A stretch of DNA of 64,000 bases from positions 4,924,229 through 4,988,228 of the forward strand of contig NZ_LT607803.1 in NCBI RefSeq assembly GCF_900090195.1. Direction: 5' to 3'. The position numbers and the translations under genes were made by a program. Numbering within the stretch: position 1 is the first letter of the stretch; the number at the start of each line of letters is the position of its first letter. The notes beneath the pieces are model-generated. The model had not been told where the DNA came from, ran no database searches, and saw only the letters and a list, made by a program, of their open reading frames with translations. Below are positions 46,583 through 54,513 of the stretch, in pieces. Source of the stretch: Variovorax sp. HW608. GTDB lineage: Bacteria; Pseudomonadota; Gammaproteobacteria; Burkholderiales; Burkholderiaceae_C.

Positions 46583-47458
46583 ATGAGCATTTCTCTTCCT
46601 GCCCTGTTGAGCCAGCTCCTTTTGGGCTTGGTCAACGGGTCGTTCTACGCCATCCTGAGCCTCGGGCTCGCGGTCATCTTCGGCCTGCTCAACGTCATCA
46701 ACTTCGCGCATGGCGCGCTGTTCATGCTGGGCGCGGTGTCGACCTGGATGGCGATGAACTACTTCAACGTCAACTACTGGGTGATGCTGATCGTCGCGCC
46801 GGTGCTCGTCGGCCTGTTCGGCGTCGTCATCGAGCGGCTGCTGCTGCGCTGGATCTACAAGCTCGACCACCTGTACGGCCTGCTGCTCACGCTCGGGCTC
46901 ACGCTGCTGATCGAAGGCGTGTTCCGCTCCATCTACGGCGTCTCGGGCCTGCCTTACGACACGCCCGACCTGCTCGCGAGCGCGACCGACCTCGGCTTCA
47001 TGATCCTGCCCAACTACCGCGCGTGGGTCGTCGTCGCCTCGCTCGTGGTGTGCTTTGCGACCTGGTTCATGATCGAGAAGACCCGCATCGGCGCCTACCT
47101 GCGTGCCGGCACCGAGAACCCGCGGCTCGTCGAGGCCTTCGGCGTCAACGTGCCGCTGATGATCACGCTCACCTACGGCTTCGGCGTCGCGCTCGCGGCC
47201 TTCGCCGGCGTGCTCGCCGCACCGGTGATCCAGGTGTCGCCGCTCATGGGCCAGAACCTCATCATCGTGGTGTTCGCGGTGGTCGTGATCGGCGGCATGG
47301 GCTCGATCATGGGCGCGATCCTCACCGGCCTCGGCCTCGGCGTCATCGAGGGGCTGACCAAGGTGTTCTACCCGGAGGCTTCGTCCACCGTCGTGTTCGT
47401 GATCATGGTCATCGTGCTGCTGCTGCGGCCAGCCGGCCTGTTCGGAAAAGAAAAATAA
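46583..47458 (+). CDS. livH: Branched-chain amino acid-type ABC transporter permease (LivH)
   Basis: A 291-residue permease with about eight helices, showing GLVNGSFYAILSLGLAVIFG, NVINFAHGALFMLGA and the EAA-like VFAVVVIGGMGSIMGAI region. It forms the inner-membrane channel with LivM. It begins 10 bp after the second binding protein. Confidence 0.95.
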   Translation: MSISLPALLSQLLLGLVNGSFYAILSLGLAVIFGLLNVINFAHGALFMLGAVSTWMAMNYFNVNYWVMLIVAPVLVGLFGVVIERLLLRWIYKLDHLYGLLLTLGLTLLIEGVFRSIYGVSGLPYDTPDLLASATDLGFMILPNYRAWVVVASLVVCFATWFMIEKTRIGAYLRAGTENPRLVEAFGVNVPLMITLTYGFGVALAAFAGVLAAPVIQVSPLMGQNLIIVVFAVVVIGGMGSIMGAILTGLGLGVIEGLTKVFYPEASSTVVFVIMVIVLLLRPAGLFGKEK

Positions 47459-47470
47459 GACAGCCGCCGC

Positions 47471-48463
47471 ATGAAAAAAAAGACTTCTCTCATCCTCTAC
47501 CTGCTCCTTCTCGCGGCACTCGTGGTGGCGCCCTTCGCCGGCGCCTATCCGGTGTTCGTGATGAAGCTGATGTGCTTCGCGCTGTTCGCCTCGGCCTTCA
47601 ACCTGCTGCTCGGCTACACGGGGCTGCTGTCCTTCGGCCACGCGGCCTTCCTCGGCGGCTCCGCCTACATCGCGGGCCAGTCGATGAAGGTCTGGGGCGT
47701 GACGCCCGAGATCGGCCTCGTCCTCGGCACGCTCACCGGCGCACTGCTGGGCTGGGTCTTCGGTTCGCTCGCGATCCGCCGCCAGGGCATCTACTTCGCG
47801 ATGATCACGCTCGCGCTCGCGCAGATGGTGTTCTTCGTCGCGCTGCAGGCCAGGTTCACCGGTGGCGAGGACGGCCTGCAGGGCGTGCCGCGCGGCAAGC
47901 TCTTCGGCGTCGTCGATCTGCAGAGCGACCTCACGATGTACTACGTCACGCTGGCGATCGTGGTCGCGGCCTTCCTGCTCATCGTGCGGACCATCCACTC
48001 GCCGTTCGGCCAGGTGCTCAAGGGCATCAAGGAGAACGAGCCGCGCGCGCTGTCGCTGGGCTACGACGTGAGCCGCTTCAAGCTGCTCGCGTTCGTGATC
48101 TCGGCTGCGCTCTCGGGCCTCGCGGGTTCGCTCAAGACGCTGGTGCTCGGCTTCGCGACCTTGTCCGACGTGCACTGGAGCGCCTCGGGCCAGGTGATTC
48201 TCATGACGCTGGTCGGCGGCCTCGGCACGCTCTCCGGGCCGCTCGTGGGCTCGGCGGTGGTGGTGCTGCTGGAGAACAAGATCGGCGAACTCGGCCACTT
48301 GCTGGCGCGCATCACGACCCTCGACTGGTTCGACACGCTCGGCGAGTCGGTCACGATCGTGACCGGCCTGATCTTCGTGATCTGCGTGCTCGCCTTCCGG
48401 CGCGGCGTGATGGGCGAGATCATCGCCTTCATGGATCGCCGGCGCGGGGCGGCGAAGGGTTGA
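47471..48463 (+). CDS. livM: Branched-chain amino acid-type ABC transporter permease (LivM)
   Basis: A 330-residue permease with the family motifs AFNLLLGYTGLLSFGHAAFLGG, and LVGGLGTLSGPLVGSA near the end. Partner of LivH. It is the last gene of this importer cluster; the next gene converges 27 bp beyond it, with no clear terminator between. Confidence 0.95.
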   Translation: MKKKTSLILYLLLLAALVVAPFAGAYPVFVMKLMCFALFASAFNLLLGYTGLLSFGHAAFLGGSAYIAGQSMKVWGVTPEIGLVLGTLTGALLGWVFGSLAIRRQGIYFAMITLALAQMVFFVALQARFTGGEDGLQGVPRGKLFGVVDLQSDLTMYYVTLAIVVAAFLLIVRTIHSPFGQVLKGIKENEPRALSLGYDVSRFKLLAFVISAALSGLAGSLKTLVLGFATLSDVHWSASGQVILMTLVGGLGTLSGPLVGSAVVVLLENKIGELGHLLARITTLDWFDTLGESVTIVTGLIFVICVLAFRRGVMGEIIAFMDRRRGAAKG

Positions 48464-48490
48464 GTGAGTTCGTCCGACCGTAAGCGCCGG

Positions 48491-50434
48491 TCAATGGAAC
48501 AGTTCGGACGAAGACAGGTAGCCTTTGCCGAATCCCCCCGCCGCGAGCACCCTGCCGTCCGACAGCAGGGTCGTCGTATGCGAATAGCGCGCGAGCGCCA
48601 GATCTCCGGTCGGCGACCAACTGGCCGCGGCCGGATCGAAGAGCTCGGCGGATGCCAGCGGCTTCCGATCGGTGCCCCCGGTTGCCATCACGTTCCCATT
48701 GCCCAGACCGGTGACGGTATGCGCGTAGCGTGCGTGCGCCAGCGCGCCGGCCTTCGACCAGGTGCCCGCCGCTGGATCGAAGCCCTCGGCAGAAGCGAGC
48801 GCGGCTTGCCCGTCGTAGCCGCCCGCGACCAGCACCTTGCCACTTTGCAGCAGCGCGGCGCCATGCTGGCTGCGGCCTTGTCCCATGCTGCCGGTGAGGG
48901 ACCAGAGGCCGGTCGCCGGGTCGTACACCTCGGCGGAAGCCAGCCTTGCGGAACGCGATCCGCCGCTGCCGATGCCGCCAGCCACGAGCATGCGACCGTC
49001 ATTCAGCAGGGTGGCGGTGTGGAAGGCGCGCGCGTTCCCCATGCCGCTTGCTTGCGACCATGCGCCCGTGGCGGGGTCGTACAGCTCGGCTGACGACAGC
49101 GCCGAACCGGAGGCGTCTTCTCCTCCAGCCACGAGCACCCGCCCGTCGGGCAGCAGCGTCGCCGTGTGCGTGTCGCGCGCCTGGCTCATCCTTCCCGTCG
49201 GCGACCACGCGCCGGTCGCGGGATCGAACACCTCCGCCGTGGCGACCGAGCTCCCTGCGCCGCGACCGAAGCCTCCGGCGACCAGCACCCGGCCATCGCG
49301 CAGCAGCGTGGCCGTGGCGTTCTGTCGCTCCTGGCCCAGGTTCCCGGCGGTCGACCAGAAGTCCGTGGCCGGGTCGTAGAGCTCGGTCGACGTCAGCGCG
49401 CCGCCCGGTCCGAATCCGCCCGCCACCAGGACCTTGCCGTTGCCGAGCAGCGTCGCGGTATGGCGGATGCGCCCCTTGCCATTCATGGCGTCCACAGGCC
49501 GCCACTCGCCGCGCACCGCGTTGAACACGGTGATGGCGATCTGCGCGCTGACGCTGCCCGCGCTGTTCGCGGCAGTGACGGTGTAGAGGGTCTCCGGCTG
49601 CGGCGCGGTCGGCGTGCCGCTGATCGATCCGGTCAGTGAATTCAGGCTCAAGCCGGGCGGCAGTGCGGGCGACACCGTGAACAGGGCGACTTCGCCGCCG
49701 CCGTACTGCGGTTCGCCGTAGACGACAGGAACGCCGACGGTGTACACGGGCGCGGTGTCCGAATAGTCCAGGCCTGTCGGCGGCGCGGCCTGCGGGCGCA
49801 CTTCGAGCGTGATCTGCGTCTCGATGCTTCCCGCGCTGTTGCTGCCGGTGACCGTGTAGACCGTCGCGGGCGAATCCTCGATCGGGGTGCCGGTGATGAC
49901 GCCGGTCTGCGGGTCCATGGCCAGCCCCGGGGGCAGGGGTGGCTGCACGCTGAACCGGGTGATCTCGCCGCCATCGGAAATGGGTGTATTGGGCGTCACC
50001 GCCTCGTTGGCCACGTAGGTGATCGAACTGTCCAGGTAGCTCAGTTCGTCCGGCGCGATGACCTGATCCTTGACCTCGATCTCCACGCGCGCCGCGCTGC
50101 CGCCTGCCGGGTTGCTCGCGGTGACCTCGTAGACGGTGGTCGGGGATGTCCCGGTGGGCGTGCCGGTGATGTCGCCGGTCTGCGTGTCCAGGATGAGACC
50201 GGGAGGCAAGGGCGGCCGCACGCTATAGCGCGTGGCCTGCGCGTTGCTCATGGTCGGTGTGTCGGGGACGATCGGCGTCCCCTGCGCATACACCACCGAT
50301 GCGTCGCGGTAGGTCAGTCCTTCAGGCGGCTGGGAGACGGTATTGAGGGTGAACCCGCCGCCGCTGCCGCCGCATCCGCTCATCAGGGCGGCCAGCAGAA
50401 CGGGCAACCCCCGCGCGAGATCCGTTGTTGTCAT
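48491..50434 (-). CDS. Kelch-repeat lipoprotein with N-terminal Ig-like (He_PIG) repeats
   Basis: A 647-residue secreted protein. The signal ends in [11 protein letters not shown], so it is probably a lipoprotein. Three Ig-like repeats follow (each about 85 residues, with PPLPPGLxxxxxTGxIxGTP). Then come seven kelch repeats of about 50 residues, each with a [20 protein letters not shown] core, expected to fold as a seven-blade propeller. The ATG at 50434 gives the signal peptide; the longer frame upstream is non-coding. It is likely a cell-surface binding or adhesion protein, with no catalytic residues seen. Neighbours give no hint. Confidence 0.85.
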   Translation of the reverse strand: MTTTDLARGLPVLLAALMSGCGGSGGGFTLNTVSQPPEGLTYRDASVVYAQGTPIVPDTPTMSNAQATRYSVRPPLPPGLILDTQTGDITGTPTGTSPTTVYEVTASNPAGGSAARVEIEVKDQVIAPDELSYLDSSITYVANEAVTPNTPISDGGEITRFSVQPPLPPGLAMDPQTGVITGTPIEDSPATVYTVTGSNSAGSIETQITLEVRPQAAPPTGLDYSDTAPVYTVGVPVVYGEPQYGGGEVALFTVSPALPPGLSLNSLTGSISGTPTAPQPETLYTVTAANSAGSVSAQIAITVFNAVRGEWRPVDAMNGKGRIRHTATLLGNGKVLVAGGFGPGGALTSTELYDPATDFWSTAGNLGQERQNATATLLRDGRVLVAGGFGRGAGSSVATAEVFDPATGAWSPTGRMSQARDTHTATLLPDGRVLVAGGEDASGSALSSAELYDPATGAWSQASGMGNARAFHTATLLNDGRMLVAGGIGSGGSRSARLASAEVYDPATGLWSLTGSMGQGRSQHGAALLQSGKVLVAGGYDGQAALASAEGFDPAAGTWSKAGALAHARYAHTVTGLGNGNVMATGGTDRKPLASAELFDPAAASWSPTGDLALARYSHTTTLLSDGRVLAAGGFGKGYLSSSELFH

Positions 50435-50543
50435 GGCGACCCCCCGCACCTCTTGGTGCGTCGCGCGAAATTCTGTGCGCTGTCGTGACGATCCGCAACC
50501 GGCAGGCGGGCGCGCTGCGCGGCGGGCCGATCCGATGGGCGAA

Positions 50544-51185
50544 CTACCGCATCGCAGCCGACGCCAGCGGATTCGGCGTTGGCTCGCCCACCTTCGTGAG
50601 CGTGTTCCCGTCGGTGTGGTGGAAGGGCTCGGCCTGACCGCGGATCTGCAGCACCGTGTCCTGCCGGTAGGTCCAGGTGCCGTCGGCGTTGAACTCAACC
50701 TCGATGCGAAAGTCCGTCGTGGTGAAGGCGTGCTCGAGAAATGGGTTGGACACGATGCCGTTGGTCAGGCTGCCGCGCACGGCACTGAGCTCGAAGCGAT
50801 CCGCATCCGCCGCCGCATGGCCCGTCGCCATCGCGACCTGTCCGCGCGGAATGGCGAGGGTGAACAGCACCGTGCCGGTCGCGGGCTCCCAGAGCCAGTA
50901 GCCGACCTGGTCGTGGTACATCTTGGCGAGGCCCGGCTTGTGGATGAAGGTGTGATAGCGCAGCCCGTAGTAGAGCTGCGGGCCGTTGGTCTGCGGGTCG
51001 ATCGGCTGCAGCTCGTAGTGCTCGACGTAGACCTGCGTCTTCGGGCCTTGCGCCTTGGGCTTGACGTCGACCCCCTTTTCGCCGCGCCACAGCCCCGCCA
51101 TGCGGCGCAGGGGACCGAGGTTGGCGAGCGTGTCGGGGTCGAGGTCGGAAGGTTCGGTGTAGATGTCTGCAGGGAAGTCGGACAT
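50544..51185 (-). CDS. Nitrobindin/THAP4-like beta-barrel (DUF1794-type heme-binding domain) protein
   Basis: A 213-residue protein resembling the FABP-like DUF1794/nitrobindin fold. The N-terminal [15 protein letters not shown] loosely matches the family GxWxGxGxG signature, then barrel strands with [19 protein letters not shown] and the late [11 protein letters not shown]. Nitrobindins bind ferric heme and convert peroxynitrite. I see no certain proximal histidine, so the heme function is not shown. It is cytosolic. It lies between two genes on the same strand, without tight coupling. Confidence 0.7.
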   Translation of the reverse strand: MSDFPADIYTEPSDLDPDTLANLGPLRRMAGLWRGEKGVDVKPKAQGPKTQVYVEHYELQPIDPQTNGPQLYYGLRYHTFIHKPGLAKMYHDQVGYWLWEPATGTVLFTLAIPRGQVAMATGHAAADADRFELSAVRGSLTNGIVSNPFLEHAFTTTDFRIEVEFNADGTWTYRQDTVLQIRGQAEPFHHTDGNTLTKVGEPTPNPLASAAMR

Positions 51186-51286
51186 GGCGGTGCGTAGATG
51201 AATTGCAGGTTGTCGTCGGGGCCATGAGGTGGCGGGGCAATCCTACCTCTGGTGCAGACGACCGCGCCAACGCCCGTGGCCCTGCG

Positions 51287-51736
51287 TCAGTGCAATGCCC
51301 GTCGCACCGATTCGATTGCTTCGTCCACGGCCTGCACGCGCCGCTGGGTCTCGGCGTTGATGCAGGTGACCAGCGCCCTCAACTCGCCGGGCTCGACATG
51401 GAACTCTTCGAATTCGTATCGGCGATGCGGCGACAGAAAGCCCTGCAGGCACTCGAAGGCGAGAAGCGTGTCGCGCAGGTTGTGGAACTCGTCGATGGCG
51501 TTCAGTGCGGCGCCTTGGGCCTTGCATTTGCGTGTGGGTGTCGAGGCGTTGCCTGTTGAACTTTTCCGTCCGCGAACTTTGCGTTTGCCGGATCTGGAAT
51601 TGAAAAAACCGGCAGGACTTTCGTCCTCCCGTCCGAGCCGCCAAAAATGGGACGCGAACAGGGAAGCCGCCAGCCCGTGAGGCTCTGCGGCTTCCGCCCT
51701 GAGTAAATTGTTTCGGGCTTCCAAACCCGGTCGCAT
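51287..51736 (-). CDS. Hypothetical protein with C-terminal helical domain
   Basis: I do not recognise this 149-residue protein. The first ~75 residues are basic and low in coding character. The last ~75 residues (from AALNAIDEFHNLRDTLLAFE) are helical, with many Glu and Leu, and show normal GC3 codon use, so at least that part is a real gene. The true start may be later than 51736. No signal or membrane segment. Its 3' end lies 101 bp from the DUF1794 gene start on the same strand. Confidence 0.45.
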   Translation of the reverse strand: MRPGLEARNNLLRAEAAEPHGLAASLFASHFWRLGREDESPAGFFNSRSGKRKVRGRKSSTGNASTPTRKCKAQGAALNAIDEFHNLRDTLLAFECLQGFLSPHRRYEFEEFHVEPGELRALVTCINAETQRRVQAVDEAIESVRRALH

Positions 51737-52233
51737 CGTTGCCGATGCGACGGGCGAAGTATGCCAGCGTCAATGAGTTCGACGGGGCTATCGTTTGGGG
51801 GCGCGTGGGCGATGGGACTCGTTCAGATCGATCAGCCTAAACTTCCGCACCCGGCCAGGAGCCGTCGGTCAAGCAACCCCCTTGAACGTCGGCAACAGGA
51901 GTGAGACCTTCCGCTCGCAACCAGACCGTCAACCGCCACACTCGACCCCACAGCGGCTGTGCGCGAAATGGGACAGCAGACACTCGATGTCAGCGGGTGG
52001 CGGTCAAGTGCCGGCATGTCGACACGCGATACGAGTGATCTAGTTCGGAATGCCCGCTGCGCAGCAGTCCGGCCATTTTCTTCTCCAAGTGAAAGAATTA
52101 AGAGTCATGTGAGACATCTGCCTCACATTTCACCATGTTGTTGTAAGAACTGTCACATCCTGCCTGGCCTCGATTTACAGTCATCCAGCGGATTCAAAAG
52201 CCATAACTTCCAAGAATCCGTGGAGGTGCCGTC
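51737..52233. other. Non-coding stretch, AT-richer near its 3' end
   Basis: No gene is supported in these ~500 bases. The first ~330 bases show no convincing coding bias in any frame and contain nothing I recognise; a degenerate dispersed repeat is possible. The last ~170 bases are clearly AT-richer than the surroundings, and hold an inverted repeat and the probable promoter of the 2-oxoglutarate oxygenase gene. Confidence 0.5.
52107..52128. repeat. 7-bp inverted repeat upstream of the oxygenase gene (possible operator)
   Basis: ATGTGAG and CTCACAT form a perfect inverted repeat with an 8-base spacer. It resembles half-sites of the CRP/FNR family (TGTGA...TCACA), but the spacing is 10 rather than 6 bases, so that assignment is not made. 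It lies 105 bp before the oxygenase start. Confidence 0.45.
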
Positions 52234-53154
52234 ATGTCAGCCGTGATGTCAACCGAAGCCTGGCGGGCACTCGCAGAACAGTCACTGCTGCCCGTTGAAG
52301 TCGCTGAACTGGCGCGGCCCTTGCTGGATGACCATGTATGCATCCGCGGCGTCCAGTTGCGGTACTCGGAACTCGTCGACCGATCCTTCTTCGCCCCCGA
52401 GCAACGGGCGCGCCTGCGCCAGCAATTGGAGCTTGCCCAGCCCTTCCCGCATCTCGTGCTCGATGGCCTGTTCCATCCGGCGTTGCTGGAACTCGTCGCG
52501 GAGGAGTTCGATACGCAGCCTGCCTCCAGTTGGGCTGAGGTCAAGAGCCCGTACGAATGCACGCGCCGCTTGCTGCCGGGCGAGAGCTTGCAGACCGCTT
52601 CGCAGTTGTACTTCGACATCGTGAGTTCGGGCTGGTTCACCGCGTGGCTGACTTCGATCACGGGCGTGCCCTACCTGCTGTCGGACCCCAAACTGTGGGG
52701 CGGTGGGCTGCACGAAAGCCGGTCCGGCGGCGCCTTCTCGATCCATCGCGATTTCTACCGCCATCGCGACATCGGCCTGCGCAATGCGATGGTCTTCATC
52801 ACCTACCTGAACAAGGGCTGGCAATCCGAATGGGGCTCGGCGCTGGAGCTGTGGGACAAGAAGGCCGATCGCTGCGCGAAGTCGGTTCAGCCCGAGTTCG
52901 GCAGGACGATGATCCTCCCCCATGGTCCCGCAAGCTATCACGGGCATACGAAGCCGCTGAATACGCCGGACGGACGGCCAAGGCGTTCGGTCGCCGCGTA
53001 CTTCTACACAAGCCCGTTCGCGGGCAAGCGCCCTTGCCATGAATCGGCAACGATCTTCCTGCACCCTGCGCGAATCGACCAGGCCAAGGTCATCGCGCGC
53101 ATGATCGCGCCGCCATTCATCTGGGCACTGGGAAGGAAGCTCTTCGGCCGCTGA
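52234..53154 (+). CDS. 2-oxoglutarate/Fe(II)-dependent oxygenase family protein
   Basis: A 306-residue double-stranded beta-helix protein. The iron ligands are visible as HRD (His171, Asp173) and the distal histidine in PASYHGHTKP (about His236). The 2-oxoglutarate-binding arginine is in RPRRSVAAYFY (about Arg250-251). It resembles prolyl-4-hydroxylase-like enzymes that modify small molecules, glycans or proteins. GGAGG lies seven bases before the ATG. It stands alone between non-coding regions, with an AT-rich promoter region. The substrate is unknown. Confidence 0.8.
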   Translation: MSAVMSTEAWRALAEQSLLPVEVAELARPLLDDHVCIRGVQLRYSELVDRSFFAPEQRARLRQQLELAQPFPHLVLDGLFHPALLELVAEEFDTQPASSWAEVKSPYECTRRLLPGESLQTASQLYFDIVSSGWFTAWLTSITGVPYLLSDPKLWGGGLHESRSGGAFSIHRDFYRHRDIGLRNAMVFITYLNKGWQSEWGSALELWDKKADRCAKSVQPEFGRTMILPHGPASYHGHTKPLNTPDGRPRRSVAAYFYTSPFAGKRPCHESATIFLHPARIDQAKVIARMIAPPFIWALGRKLFGR

Positions 53155-53423
53155 ACTCGCCACGGCCCGGTGGCCGGCTCCCATGCTGTCGGAATCGGCC
53201 GCGTGCGTCGGGTTGTTTCCAGGCATCCTTCTTCTGCAGGGATGCAGCCTGAGCCGGCTGCGCTCTCAGCGCCGACGACCGCCTTACGCCGCAATCCCGC
53301 CGGTCGGTCGGAGTACGTCGGGCGTCGGGATTGGGCGCACTGCGCCTCTCACGTTCACAAGCCAATGGACCGCGCAACCGGTTTGAACAGGAAGTAAGCT
53401 GCTCCGCCAACACGCCGACGCCG

Positions 53424-54506
53424 TCACATCCTCAACGCCTGCGCATACCCCGTGAGCTCGAGATACCCCCGCCCCACGATGCGCCCCTGCGCATCCCGCA
53501 GATCACTCAACCCCTCCCAGTACACCGCGCCGGTCGACCCCCGGCTGTCGAGTTCCTGATCGTCCAGCAGCGGATGGACGCTGAAGGTGCCGGCCGGCGT
53601 CTGAATGCGCAGCCGCACCGGATAGTCCGCGCGCGTGCGCGGGCTCACCCATCGCCCTTCGGGCGTGAACCGAAGCTCCTCGGGGCTGAAGACGCGCACG
53701 CGCCCGTCGGGGCTGCGCATCGAGCCGCCGGCCCATAGCGCCCTGCCGTCGCGATGGCGAATGCGGAAGGCCATCAGCGCGCTGCCGTCGAAGAGGTTCA
53801 TGCCGATCCAGTCCCAGCCCGAAGCCTCGGGATGCAGGTAGGCATCGCTCCATTCGTGGTCGAGCCATGCGGTGCCCTGGACGTCGAAGCTGCGGCCCTG
53901 CAGGCTGAGCCGGCCTTGGGTCGCGAGTTGCGGTTCGCTGTAGTAGTAGCTCGCCTGTTCGAGTTCCGGCCCTTTGCGCGAGAGTCCTGCGTTGCCTTGC
54001 AGCATGACCGGCTGCGTGGGCGTGAATCGCAGGTCGAGCGCGAAGCCCTCGGCCGGCAGGTGCGCGATGTAGCTCGTCGATTCGCGCTGCAGCGTCCAGT
54101 TGCGCAGGCGCACGTCGGTGTCTTCTTCCGAGGCGGACGCCACGCCGAAGCCGGCGCGTGCGATGCGCTGGTCGTGCCAGAGCCTGCGGCCTTCGAGATC
54201 GGTGAGGGCCGCGTGCGCGAAGATCAACTGCCGCGCCGCGAATTCCGATCGCATGTCCTGCGTTTCGGCGATGCGCGAGCGGAAGAAGGTGAGCTGGAAG
54301 CCGAACTCGCGCGCGCCGGAGCGTGCATGGCCGGTGATGTACCACCACTCGGTGCTCCGTTCCGGGTGGCTGCCGAAGTCGCGCGGAAAGCGCATCTCGC
54401 GCGGCGGCAGGGCCCATGCGGCCACCGGCGCCGCGAGCGCGCAGAGCATCAGCGAACGTCGTGACAGGCGCGGGAGTGCGCGTGCATGCATGCGGGCGAT
54501 TGTCAT
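53424..54506 (-). CDS. AttH/CrtC-like lipocalin-domain protein with signal peptide
   Basis: A 360-residue exported protein of the AttH/carotenoid 1,2-hydratase-like family. The N-terminus LSRRSLMLCALAAPVAAWA is a Tat-like signal. The body shows PRDFGSHPERSTEWWYITGHA, GFQLTFFRSR, TAWLDHEWSD and WDWIGMNLFDGSALMAFR, the family hallmarks. It starts 7 bp after the FtsX-type permease stop and is coupled to it. Such proteins accompany LolCDE-like ABC systems; the role is unproven. The 269 bp on its 3' side contain no gene I can support. Confidence 0.88.
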   Translation of the reverse strand: MTIARMHARALPRLSRRSLMLCALAAPVAAWALPPREMRFPRDFGSHPERSTEWWYITGHARSGAREFGFQLTFFRSRIAETQDMRSEFAARQLIFAHAALTDLEGRRLWHDQRIARAGFGVASASEEDTDVRLRNWTLQRESTSYIAHLPAEGFALDLRFTPTQPVMLQGNAGLSRKGPELEQASYYYSEPQLATQGRLSLQGRSFDVQGTAWLDHEWSDAYLHPEASGWDWIGMNLFDGSALMAFRIRHRDGRALWAGGSMRSPDGRVRVFSPEELRFTPEGRWVSPRTRADYPVRLRIQTPAGTFSVHPLLDDQELDSRGSTGAVYWEGLSDLRDAQGRIVGRGYLELTGYAQALRM

Positions 54507-54513
54507 CAGGCGC

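Noticed and set aside
52107..52128. CRP-like site
   Set aside because: TGTGA and TCACA are present but 10 bases apart, not 6, so it is listed only as an inverted repeat.
53155..53423. Small open frames between the oxygenase and AttH-like genes
   Set aside because: None has a ribosome site, coding bias or recognisable sequence.
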